NCBI RefSeq assembly: GCF_004353905.1
Contig: NZ_SMOD01000031.1
Coordinates: forward strand, 1 to 64,000
DNA from: Paraburkholderia guartelaensis
GTDB taxonomy: Bacteria; Pseudomonadota; Gammaproteobacteria; Burkholderiales; Burkholderiaceae
Reading direction: 5' to 3'
DNA: 64,000 nucleotides
Part shown: positions 35,545 through 43,787 of the stretch, piece after piece
Layout of the letters: each line of letters opens with the position of its first letter
Numbering within the stretch: the first letter of the stretch is position 1
Notes under the pieces: generated by a model
Seen by the model: only the letters and a program-made list of their open reading frames with translations
Databases searched by the model: none
Told to the model about the DNA's origin: nothing
Position numbers and translations under genes: made by a program

Positions 35545-37305
35545 TCAGGCCGCCAGATCGACTACAGCTTTCAACGGTATCAGCCGCCATTCGCCGGCGG
35601 TCGCGAAAGCGATGATCTGCGAGAACGTGGCGGGCGCGTTGTTGAAAATCTCAGCCTCTAGCGCGGGCGTGCTGCCGGTGCGATGCATGATCGAATCCGG
35701 GTCCTCGTCCAGCAGCCCGTAGAACACCTCGACGACGATGCGGCCACCCACGGGGCCAAGACGCGTCAATGCGCCGACACCGAGCTTGTCGTCCTGCGTG
35801 CCGAGCATGGCGTCCTCGCTGAAAATCTCGCCAACGGGCGCAAGCGCGAGCACCGGAAGTTGTGCTTCAGCGAGGATATAAAACCATAGCGGCGTGTCGT
35901 CCTTGAACGTATCGCCAAGCGCCGGGCTCGTGCCGTCCGCATTCAGCGAGGCAATGCGGTCGAAGCGGAAGGTCTTCGACGGATCGCCCGAAACCTGTGT
36001 GCGGACCACGAGCTGGTCGGGACCGAGCGGCGTCACGCCGAGCGCGCTCGCCACCGTTTCGCCGCTGGGCAGGCCGTAGACGTTGCCGCGCAACAGGTTG
36101 AGCATGGCCAGCGAACGAAAGCCCTTCGCCGATGCGAGATTGTTTGCCGCGTCGGGAATCGGCACATCCGACACGCTGTGCGGAAGTTTCGAAAGCGGAT
36201 CGACGAGCGATGGATCGAACTTGTACGCGTATTGCAGACGCTTGACGTCGTCCGAGGCATTGTCGGCAACACCGGCGGCGGCCTTGTTCGCGCCATCGAG
36301 TCCGGGGCCGCCTTTCTCGCCCGGCAGCGGATGCTCGCGCGGGAAGAAGCGCTGCCAGTCGTCGATCACGTGTGTTTCGGGCAGCCGGTCGAAACCGACG
36401 AGGCTATCCGTGTTCGCATCCGTGCCGGTGAAAATCTTTGCGCTGAAATTGTCGTTCAGTACATAGCCGTTGCGCACGCCCGAGTGACCATACCGGTACG
36501 CGGCCCCCGTGAATTCGCGTGGCATGTTGCGTCTCGCCGGGCCCGGACCATAGAGCTTGTAGGCATGCGCGCGGTCCTGATCGTGCGCGGTCACGAACGC
36601 GTCGACGACGGTCGAATCGACGATCCGATGCAGGAAGTCTTCGACCAGCACGCGCTGATAGGCCCAGCGCACCTGCGCGCGCGCCGCTTCGAACAGATCG
36701 CTTCCGCGCAGCGTGGCGTCGGCTTTCGCGAGCCGCGCGACCACGCGGTTATGAAAACGCAGGAACAGCATCTGGATCTGGCACACGATCGAATTCTCGT
36801 CGTTGCGCTTGTCGCCGATAATCGCGCGAGCGTTATAGGGATTCTCGGTGCGCGGCAGATCGTCGTGACCTTCGATCAACGAGGCGCCTTGATAAATCCC
36901 CTTATGCGGGTGGTTTTCGTCCGCATACATGTAGGGCGCGTCGTCGGGTCCCGGGCCATAGACGTTGTCGAGGTCGAAGCGCGGCGTGCGCAGGTTGGTC
37001 GGCAGCTGGCCGGTCTTGCGCGCCTGGATCAAGGTCAGCTGCGACGTGGTATCGAGCGTCAGGTCGTGATCGATGAACTGGCCGAAATACGTGTATCCGG
37101 CCGGTACATAGAGGTTCTCCTCCGGGTCGGGATCGTTCGATACGGTATCCGGCGCTGACTGCATACCTCGCGCGAGTACGGCCAGGTGCGCGGGGTCATA
37201 GTGATTGAAGCGCGGCGGGAAAATCGAAGTCAACTCTTCATTCAGGCGGCTCATTCCCGCATGTTCTTCGACGAGGTTGCGCGGTGTACCCTGGGGATTC
37301 ATCAT
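35545..37305 (-). CDS. Animal-type haem peroxidase (peroxidase-cyclooxygenase superfamily)
   Basis: This 586-residue protein has the distal-haem motif TYFGQFIDHDLTLD at about residue 75 and the proximal helix with MLFLRFHNRVVARL near 190, where the histidine would ligate haem. YNARAIIGDKRNDENSIV precedes it, as in bacterial members of the animal peroxidase family. No signal peptide is seen, so it is cytoplasmic or exported by another route. Two start codons (37305 and 37302) share one AGGAG site. It probably oxidises a small organic or halide substrate with peroxide. Bacterial members are largely uncharacterised. Confidence 0.85.
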   Translation of the reverse strand: MMNPQGTPRNLVEEHAGMSRLNEELTSIFPPRFNHYDPAHLAVLARGMQSAPDTVSNDPDPEENLYVPAGYTYFGQFIDHDLTLDTTSQLTLIQARKTGQLPTNLRTPRFDLDNVYGPGPDDAPYMYADENHPHKGIYQGASLIEGHDDLPRTENPYNARAIIGDKRNDENSIVCQIQMLFLRFHNRVVARLAKADATLRGSDLFEAARAQVRWAYQRVLVEDFLHRIVDSTVVDAFVTAHDQDRAHAYKLYGPGPARRNMPREFTGAAYRYGHSGVRNGYVLNDNFSAKIFTGTDANTDSLVGFDRLPETHVIDDWQRFFPREHPLPGEKGGPGLDGANKAAAGVADNASDDVKRLQYAYKFDPSLVDPLSKLPHSVSDVPIPDAANNLASAKGFRSLAMLNLLRGNVYGLPSGETVASALGVTPLGPDQLVVRTQVSGDPSKTFRFDRIASLNADGTSPALGDTFKDDTPLWFYILAEAQLPVLALAPVGEIFSEDAMLGTQDDKLGVGALTRLGPVGGRIVVEVFYGLLDEDPDSIMHRTGSTPALEAEIFNNAPATFSQIIAFATAGEWRLIPLKAVVDLAA

Positions 37306-37565
37306 CGTTCTCCTAAGTAATTCATCGCAGAAAAACACTTCGCGAGCGAGCAGGCGAAGGACCCCGTTCGATTTCAGACTGAGTGGATTATTTTGAGCTG
37401 CTTGCGACGAGGGTCGCCGCAAGCGCAGAGGGCGGACTGACAGAAAGCAGGATTAATCTTTCTGAAAGCTTTGAATGTGCGCTAGCCCACGCTCGGGCGG
37501 CGCTTCGATTCGCGAACGTTCGAAAACGCATGTATGCAATCGGGCCGAAGCGGCCCGACTGATTG

Positions 37566-39347
37566 TTAGGTGACGGTATTCGTGTGCTGTGCGCCGAACT
37601 GCAGCGCCGCGAGCTGCGCATAAAGCGGCGAGCTTTGCAGCAGTTCCGCATGCCGGCCTTGCGCCACGATGCGGCCTTGTTCCATGACGACGATGCGGTC
37701 GGCTTGCTGCACGGTGGCGAGCCGATGCGCGATGACGAGCGTCGTGCGGTTTTGCGCGGCGTTGTCCAGCGCCGTTTGCACGAGGCGTTCGCTCGCGGCG
37801 TCGAGCGCGCTGGTGGCCTCGTCGAGCAGCAGAATGGGCGGATTCTTGAGGATCGCGCGCGCGATGGCGATGCGCTGACGCTGACCGCCTGAAAGGCGCA
37901 CGCCGCGCTCGCCGAGGAACGTGTCGTAGCCTTGCGGCAGTTCCTCGATAAAGCCGGCCGCAGCCGCCATGTCGGCGGCGCGCCGGACGGCTTCGAGCGT
38001 GGCGTCGGGCGAGCCGTAGCGAATGTTGTCGAGCACGCTGCCCGAAAAGATCACCGACTCCTGCAGCACGACGCCGATCGCCTGGCGCAACGCCGCGAGC
38101 GATACCTGTTGGGTCGGGACACCGTTGATGCTGAGGCTTCCCGATTGCGGGTCGTAAAAGCGCAGCAGCAATTGAAAGAGCGTGGTCTTGCCCGCGCCGG
38201 ACGGACCAACGAGCGCGACGTGTTCGCCCGGGCGCACGTCGAGCGAGAAGGCGTCGAGCGCGGCAATGCCGGGGCGCGAAGGGTAGGAGAAGCCAACGTT
38301 GTCGAAGCGGATGCCCGCGCCCTGAGCCGGCAGCGGCACGGTTGCCGCCGCCTGCGCCACGGGCGAGCGCGCGGCGAGCAATTGCAGCAGCCGTTCGGCG
38401 GCGCCCGCAGCCCGCTGCAGATCGCCCCACACTTCGGCGACGGCGCCCACGGCGCCGGCCGTGAACACCGCGTAGAGAATGAACTGGGAGAGCTGGCCGG
38501 CGCTCATCTGCCCGGCCAACACCGCCTGCGCGCCGAGCCAGAGCACGAACACGATGGCGGCGAATACGAACACGATCACCACGGCCGTCAGCCCGGCGCG
38601 CGCACGAATGCGTTTGAGCGCCGTTTCGAAGGCCGTTTCCACGGCGCCGCCAAAGCGCTTGGCCTCGAACGACTCCTGCACATACGACTGCACGGTAGGC
38701 ATGGCGTTGAGCACTTCTCCCGCCAAAGCACTTGCGCTCGCCACCTTGTCCTGGCTTGCGCGCGAAAGCCGGCGCACGCGCCGCCCGAAGATGACGATAG
38801 GTGCGACCACAACGACCAGTGTTGCGATGATGTACCCGGACAGCACCGGGCTCGTCGCGACGAGCATCGCCACGCCGCCGACGGTGAGGAGCATATTGCG
38901 CAGGCCCAGCGAGAGGCTGGTGCCCACCACGGTCTGGATGAGCGTCGTGTCGGTCGTGAGACGCGAGAGCACTTCGCCCGTTTGCGTGGTCTCGAAGAAC
39001 TGCGGGCTCATGCGTATTACGTGGTCGTACACGGCGCGCCGCAAGTCGGCCGTCACGCGCTCGCCCAGCCACGAGACCCAGTAGAAGCGCAGCGCCGTCG
39101 CAGCGGCGAGGATCAGCGAAACGACGAAGAGCGCGATGAAATAGCGGTCGATATGCGTGCGGTCTCCGCTCGCGAAGCCACGGTCGATCAGGTACTTGAA
39201 GGCCACCGGCAGCGCGAGCGTCGCGCCCGCCGAGGTCAGGAGCGCGAGGAACGCTAGCGCCCAGCGCCCCGCATAGGGGCGCAGGAAGGGCAAAAGGGCG
39301 AAGAGGGGCGCGACGCTTGAAGGGCGGCGGGCGGCGACATCGGACAT
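37566..39347 (-). CDS. ABC exporter half-transporter (MsbA/BmrA-like)
   Basis: This 593-residue type IV ABC exporter has six membrane spans in residues 15-310 followed by an ATPase domain. Walker A is LVGPSGAGKTTLFQLLLRF, the signature is LSGGQRQRIAIARAIL, and Walker B is ILLLDEATSALD. The H-loop is in LVIAHRLATVQ. It would work as a homodimer exporting a lipid or hydrophobic compound. No C39 or other accessory domain is present, in contrast to the exporter at 55550-58621. Confidence 0.9.
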   Translation of the reverse strand: MSDVAARRPSSVAPLFALLPFLRPYAGRWALAFLALLTSAGATLALPVAFKYLIDRGFASGDRTHIDRYFIALFVVSLILAAATALRFYWVSWLGERVTADLRRAVYDHVIRMSPQFFETTQTGEVLSRLTTDTTLIQTVVGTSLSLGLRNMLLTVGGVAMLVATSPVLSGYIIATLVVVVAPIVIFGRRVRRLSRASQDKVASASALAGEVLNAMPTVQSYVQESFEAKRFGGAVETAFETALKRIRARAGLTAVVIVFVFAAIVFVLWLGAQAVLAGQMSAGQLSQFILYAVFTAGAVGAVAEVWGDLQRAAGAAERLLQLLAARSPVAQAAATVPLPAQGAGIRFDNVGFSYPSRPGIAALDAFSLDVRPGEHVALVGPSGAGKTTLFQLLLRFYDPQSGSLSINGVPTQQVSLAALRQAIGVVLQESVIFSGSVLDNIRYGSPDATLEAVRRAADMAAAAGFIEELPQGYDTFLGERGVRLSGGQRQRIAIARAILKNPPILLLDEATSALDAASERLVQTALDNAAQNRTTLVIAHRLATVQQADRIVVMEQGRIVAQGRHAELLQSSPLYAQLAALQFGAQHTNTVT

Positions 39348-39420
39348 GGAACTTCCTGGCGGATCGGCAATGGATGAATTGTGCCAGCCCGTGGCAGGAC
39401 GCGGCTGGCCATGGGCTGGG

Positions 39421-39723
39421 TCACTGCGCGGGCGGCGTGGCTCCATTGCGCAGTTGCTCGCGCTCTTCCGGCGTCATGTTCTGCCATTGTTGCCATTGGT
39501 GCCAATGCATGCGCCTGCGGCAGCCGCCATGACCGCGGAATCCGCCGAACAGGATCCGGCAGAGCACCAGCAGGCCAATCGCACGTGGGTAGTCGATGGC
39601 ATGCGCATTGGCCACGATCGCCGGTGCGATCCAGTTCCACAGGCCCATGACGATCCCGCCCAGCAGTGCGATGACCACGACCATCAGCAGCGCCTTGGCG
39701 AATATATTGCGGCGAAACTTCAT
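39421..39723 (-). CDS. Small membrane protein co-transcribed with ECF sigma factor
   Basis: This 100-residue protein starts at 39723 with AAGGAG 7 bp upstream. It has two hydrophobic stretches (ALLMVVVIALLGGIVMGLWNW and AIGLLVLCRILFGGF). The His/Trp-rich tail ends WQNMTPEEREQLRNG. It lies 16 bp after the sigma-factor gene. It may be a sigma-factor partner (anti-sigma-like) or simply a target; the zinc-binding anti-sigma motif is absent. Confidence 0.65.
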   Translation of the reverse strand: MKFRRNIFAKALLMVVVIALLGGIVMGLWNWIAPAIVANAHAIDYPRAIGLLVLCRILFGGFRGHGGCRRRMHWHQWQQWQNMTPEEREQLRNGATPPAQ

Positions 39724-39739
39724 TCCATTCTCCTTCGGT

Positions 39740-40309
39740 TCAATTCTCGAGGTCGTCCCATGACGCGCGCAAACGTTCGCGCAGATGCAGTACCGCATAA
39801 CGTTTGCGCGCCAGCAGCGTGTTCACCCCAACCCCGCTTTCGGCTGCCATCTCCTTGAAACTGCGTCCGTCCAGTTCGTGCGCGATGAACACCTCACGCT
39901 GGCTGGCGGGCAATTCGTCGAGCGCGGCGCGCAGCGCGTCGAGTATCGCTGCGCGCTCGTAAGCGGCCTCGGGGCCGGCGTCGGGCGAGGGCAGCGCGAG
40001 GTCGAGGCGGTACTCGCTTTCGTCCCCTTGTGGCTCGGCGAGCGGCACTTCCTTGCGTTTGCGAAACCGGTCGACGATACGATTTCGCGCCACGCGAAAG
40101 AGCCACGCACCAACCTGCTCGATGGGGTCCGGTAGCCGCCACGCTTGCACGAGGTCCTCGAACACGTCCTGAAGAATGTCGTCGGCTTCGTCCTGGTCGA
40201 TCACGCGGCGGCGGATGAAATTGCGCAGCCGCGGCCGCTCGCGGGCGACGGTGTCGGCGATTTCGCGGTCCTGCGCAGTCAGCGGGCTAGGGGTGGGCTG
40301 CGGTTCCAT
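39740..40309 (-). CDS. ECF-type RNA polymerase sigma factor
   Basis: This 189-residue sigma factor has region 2 in RRRVIDQDEADDILQDVFEDLVQAW and VGAWLFRVARNRIVDRFRKR. Region 4 is in LPASQREVFIAHELDGRSFKEMAAESGVGVNTLLARKRYAV. The start MEPQPTPSP at 40309 is the family-like length. An upstream ATG at 40372 would add 21 residues, and neither has a strong ribosome site. It is followed by a small membrane protein, as is usual for ECF operons. Confidence 0.85.
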   Translation of the reverse strand: MEPQPTPSPLTAQDREIADTVARERPRLRNFIRRRVIDQDEADDILQDVFEDLVQAWRLPDPIEQVGAWLFRVARNRIVDRFRKRKEVPLAEPQGDESEYRLDLALPSPDAGPEAAYERAAILDALRAALDELPASQREVFIAHELDGRSFKEMAAESGVGVNTLLARKRYAVLHLRERLRASWDDLEN

Positions 40310-40485
40310 ACCCGTGTAGACGATCCGGAAAGGGAAATATTGTGACGCGTAGTCTCCGGCTTTATGTGGCATGCATATTTCGTTAAACAAGGCCAGAAAT
40401 AGCGGGATTTTTATTGACATCGGTCACTATATTTCGGTCACAATGCAGCATCGAACAAAACCAACAATTTCACACGCTATCGGTC

Positions 40486-41427
40486 ATGCACCTTCACGAG
40501 CCTGGCAGCGGTACTGCGTCAAAAATTCTGGAACTCGTTGCGGACCCTGGGCAGTTGCCCCTGGAAACACCGCTGCCGTTGGCGGTGATTCACCATGACG
40601 GAACGATGCTGCTGCCGCAAGGCGGGGTGCTGAACAGCGAGCAGCGCGACTTCCTCTTCGCGCATTTCCAGCCTTATCGCAACACGGTGGAGGAGGCGAG
40701 TCTCGCAAGCACGCAAGACAGCCTGGCCGACCGTGGCGATCGCGGCAAAGGGCCGTTGACACTGGATGACATGAACCTCGCCATTGGCGCGCTGCTGGGT
40801 ATACGCAGCCAGGCGGGCTCGGGGCGCGAGATGCTGCCGTGCCGGCTGATCGGTTTCCGGCCGGGCGGCGCGATGTTCGTCACGCCACCCGCTGCCGCCA
40901 AGCCCGCGTGGGAGCCGTTCCAGGGCGAACAGGTCGAGATCGTTGCGATCGCAACACAAGCCGTGTTCTGGCTCGTCTGCACCGTCGAGGCGGTCTGCAC
41001 GCATCCGTTCCGCTATCTCGTGCTCTCCGAGCCGGGCACGATACGCCGGCTGCGCGAACGCCGGGCCGTGCGTGTGCGCACGCAACTCGCGGTGCGCTAT
41101 GGCGTGGACTTGACGGGCTCGGAACTGGACCGGCTCGGCATTGGCTGCGATATCAGCGTGCTGGGGATGTCGCTCGCCGCCGGGCGCAAGATCGGCGAGG
41201 TCGGCGAGCGCATTTGCGTGGTGTTCCCCATCGAAGCGGGCAACGTCGGGGCGACGTTCCAGGCCGTCGCCGTGATTCGCAACCTGCGCGCCGATACCCC
41301 ACAGCCAGGACTCACCTTGCACGGACTCGAATTCGACACGCTTTCTCACGAGAGCCAGGTCGCCCTCAAGACGTTCGTGTTCGATCGGCAGGACGCCGTG
41401 TCTTACTGGGCTGGCATGCCGACCTGA
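40486..41427 (+). CDS. YcgR-like PilZ domain protein (c-di-GMP receptor)
   Basis: This 313-residue protein has an N-terminal YcgR-like domain (about 75-195) and a C-terminal PilZ domain. The cyclic-di-GMP motifs are complete: RERRAVRVRTQLAVRY supplies the RxxxR site and CDISVLGMSLAA supplies DxSxxG. It probably links c-di-GMP to motility or envelope functions. The start at 40486 lacks a good ribosome site. Upstream, TTGACA at 40414-40419 and a repeated CGGTCAC (40421 and 40435) may be promoter and operator. Confidence 0.82.
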   Translation: MHLHEPGSGTASKILELVADPGQLPLETPLPLAVIHHDGTMLLPQGGVLNSEQRDFLFAHFQPYRNTVEEASLASTQDSLADRGDRGKGPLTLDDMNLAIGALLGIRSQAGSGREMLPCRLIGFRPGGAMFVTPPAAAKPAWEPFQGEQVEIVAIATQAVFWLVCTVEAVCTHPFRYLVLSEPGTIRRLRERRAVRVRTQLAVRYGVDLTGSELDRLGIGCDISVLGMSLAAGRKIGEVGERICVVFPIEAGNVGATFQAVAVIRNLRADTPQPGLTLHGLEFDTLSHESQVALKTFVFDRQDAVSYWAGMPT

Positions 41428-41446
41428 ACGGGCCGCGCGATCGCGC

Positions 41447-42214
41447 CTAGTTCCGCCTGCTGCGTTTTGCCGCCGCCGTGCCTTTTTTGGCGGGCGCAGC
41501 GGTGGCCGTGGTTTTTGCGGCGGCTTTGGTGGTCGAAACGGCGGCGGGCGTGGCGGTGGACGGCGCAGCGGCGAGTGTGTAGCCCTGCGCTTTCGCTGTC
41601 ATGTGCTCGGCGATCAACTCCGTCTGAAACCGGTTGATCGTGTCGGGGTCCGTAAAGATGGTCTGCGTGTTGTTCTGCGCCAGATAGCCCGGGCCTCCCG
41701 GCGCGCCCTTGGTCACGAACGTGCCCTCGCCAGACGCCGACCAGTTCACCGATCCCTCGCCACCCACCTTGCCGTCGGCCACGAATCCCTTCGTATGACT
41801 GATTTGATGAGTCGCCGATTCGCCGATCACGAAGAATGTGTTGAATTTGGCCGGGTCCTGCGCAATATCGGATTCGAGTAGCTTCTTTTCATGCACGCCG
41901 CCCGCCTGGCTTTTGTCGAGCGTGATCATCATGGTGATGGTCGGATCGAGCGCCTGCTGCATGAGGATCTCGTTGAGTTCTTCGTCGTCGAATCCGAACA
42001 TGTTCATGTAAAGCGACACGCTGGCGCGGGAAAGGACGTACTTCAGGATGTTGTGAACGTCGTCGCGCCCAACGTAGAAGAGATGGAAGTCCTTGCTGGC
42101 CGTGCTCGAGTAGCTTTTCTCGCGCGTGTATTGCTGCAGTTCGAGCAGGTCGAAGGTCTGCAGCGTTTGCGTGACATCGGATATGACGTTGCTTGCACTC
42201 ACGTTTTCGGGCAT
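41447..42214 (-). CDS. PLD-superfamily protein with single HKD motif and basic tail
   Basis: This 255-residue protein has one perfect phospholipase D motif, HTKGFVADGKVGGEGSVN (HxKxxxxDx6GSxN), at about residue 150. Single-motif members act as dimers, as in Nuc endonuclease. The last 50 residues are an Ala/Thr/Lys/Pro-rich tail ending AAKRSRRN, which could bind nucleic acid. No signal peptide is present. It follows the cytochrome c gene by 20 bp in the leftward operon, a place where a nuclease or lipase is unexpected. Confidence 0.75.
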   Translation of the reverse strand: MPENVSASNVISDVTQTLQTFDLLELQQYTREKSYSSTASKDFHLFYVGRDDVHNILKYVLSRASVSLYMNMFGFDDEELNEILMQQALDPTITMMITLDKSQAGGVHEKKLLESDIAQDPAKFNTFFVIGESATHQISHTKGFVADGKVGGEGSVNWSASGEGTFVTKGAPGGPGYLAQNNTQTIFTDPDTINRFQTELIAEHMTAKAQGYTLAAAPSTATPAAVSTTKAAAKTTATAAPAKKGTAAAKRSRRN

Positions 42215-42234
42215 TTCAGGTCTCCTCGTGCAGG

Positions 42235-43263
42235 TCAATGCAATGACCGGTTGTTCGAACTCGAAGGCATGGGTGTGAACGCGCAATTCGGGTCTTTGTG
42301 CGCCGGGTCTTTGCAGCAGTCCAGCAAGGCATTGACCGACGCGACGTTTGCCTTGTCCCATTGTTCATTGCTCATGGCGTTGTCTGTCGGCATCCAGTGG
42401 TTCAGCGGATAAGTGTTGGCGAGCGGGTCGTTGCCTGGCGCTTTCAGCTTGCCCACAGAGAGTCCGAGAAAGGCGGTGCAGCTCTGCTCGCTGCCGATGC
42501 GGTGACAGCCAATGCAGGTGTTGCCCGGCGTGCTCATCGTCATGAGGTGATACGACGAGAAAGCCTGTCCGATGCTCGAATACTTCCCCCATGGGTCGGT
42601 GGGCACCTTGTCCCACACTTGACCGATATACGGGCTGAAGATGAAGGGGCCCGCGTCGTGGCATTTGAGGCAGGTGGGGTTCTTCGCGGTGTTGGTAGCA
42701 ACTATGGCGGGTGTCGCCCAGAATTCGACCGCGGAAGTCTGTCCTGCAGGCGGCTTTCTCTCGTTTGGCGGTGGCACGCGGGTCGCCACGAATCCGCTAC
42801 TCGCGGGCACGTCAGCTTGCGATATCGGTGGTGGCGGTGGTGGCTTCGACGCGAACCAGCAGGTCTTGCCGTTGCCCGAGTGATGCATCACGACGACTAC
42901 GCCGTCATAGTGTGGATCCTTGTCGCCGCGCAGCACATCGCGACGGCAATACGCGGAAATTTGCGTGTTGCCTCGCGACAGATTCAGAATCTTCGAAAAC
43001 GGGATGCATTGACCTTTTGCTTCTGAAGTCGGGCTCAGCAATGAAGGCTTGTCGCATCGCGTCGGGGACTCATTTGGCCCGGGCGGCTTTCCATCGATCG
43101 TAATCGGAATATCCGTTCCGTCATTGCAGTTGAACGGTGGGATTTCGCCAATTTCTCTCACGCATTGATCGGCGTATTCGAGCAAGGTCTGCTCATGCGT
43201 GAAGGCGGCAAGCGGCACGGCGAAGAGGAAGCACAGAGCGAACAGGCGGACGCGGACAGACAT
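42235..43263 (-). CDS. Periplasmic dihaem cytochrome c
   Basis: This 342-residue protein has a signal peptide (LFALCFLFAVPLAAFTH) and two haem sites, CLKCH at about residue 215 and CIGCH at about 268. Further cysteines near the N- and C-terminal ends (CDKPS, LLDCCKDP) could form disulfides. Downstream of a molybdenum hydroxylase and its 2Fe-2S subunit, it is the likely electron acceptor. The ATG at 43263 has GGAGG 6 bp upstream. The ATG at 43269 would overlap the upstream stop in an ATGA and give coupling. Confidence 0.85.
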   Translation of the reverse strand: MSVRVRLFALCFLFAVPLAAFTHEQTLLEYADQCVREIGEIPPFNCNDGTDIPITIDGKPPGPNESPTRCDKPSLLSPTSEAKGQCIPFSKILNLSRGNTQISAYCRRDVLRGDKDPHYDGVVVVMHHSGNGKTCWFASKPPPPPPISQADVPASSGFVATRVPPPNERKPPAGQTSAVEFWATPAIVATNTAKNPTCLKCHDAGPFIFSPYIGQVWDKVPTDPWGKYSSIGQAFSSYHLMTMSTPGNTCIGCHRIGSEQSCTAFLGLSVGKLKAPGNDPLANTYPLNHWMPTDNAMSNEQWDKANVASVNALLDCCKDPAHKDPNCAFTPMPSSSNNRSLH

Positions 43264-43265
43264 GG

Positions 43266-43787
43266 TCATCCTCCGCTTTTCATCTGCATTTGCGCGACTT
43301 TGCGAATCGCCTCGCGATACTTCACGTAGCCTGTGCACCGGCACAGATTTCCGCCCACCCAGGTGTCGATTTCCGTATCGAGCTGGTCCGCGCTGATGCG
43401 GTACGCCTTCACGTGTTCGAGCATGGCGGTCGCAGCCATCAGAAAGCCGGGCGTGCAGTAGCCGCACTGAAACGCGAAAGATTCGAGGAATGTCTGCTGC
43501 AGTGGCGAAAGCCTGTCGCCGTCCGCGAGGCTCTCCACGGTAAAGATATATTGATTCGCGACAGCGCTCACCGGCGTGACGCACGCCAGAGTCTTCTCCA
43601 TCAGCGCGTCCTGGCGGCTGCGCAGGCCCACGGTGCACGCACGGCACGCGCCGATGCCGCAGCACACCTTGGTCCCCGTCAGGTCCATGCGCTCGTGAAG
43701 GAATTCGGCGAGGCTCATGTCGGTATCGGCGGCCGGCACGGTGACAGCGTGTCCGTTCACGTGAATCTTGACGTCGGCTTCGTTCAC
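43266..43787 (-). CDS. 2Fe-2S subunit of xanthine-oxidase-family dehydrogenase
   Basis: This 173-residue protein has the plant-type 2Fe-2S cluster motif VCCGIGACRACTV in the N-terminal half and the second cluster motif QCGYCTPGFLM with LCRCTGY in the C-terminal half, as in CoxS/IorA subunits. The start is GTG overlapping the stop of the large subunit gene (GTGA). It carries electrons from the molybdenum site to the cytochrome encoded next. Confidence 0.93.
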   Translation of the reverse strand: MNEADVKIHVNGHAVTVPAADTDMSLAEFLHERMDLTGTKVCCGIGACRACTVGLRSRQDALMEKTLACVTPVSAVANQYIFTVESLADGDRLSPLQQTFLESFAFQCGYCTPGFLMAATAMLEHVKAYRISADQLDTEIDTWVGGNLCRCTGYVKYREAIRKVAQMQMKSGG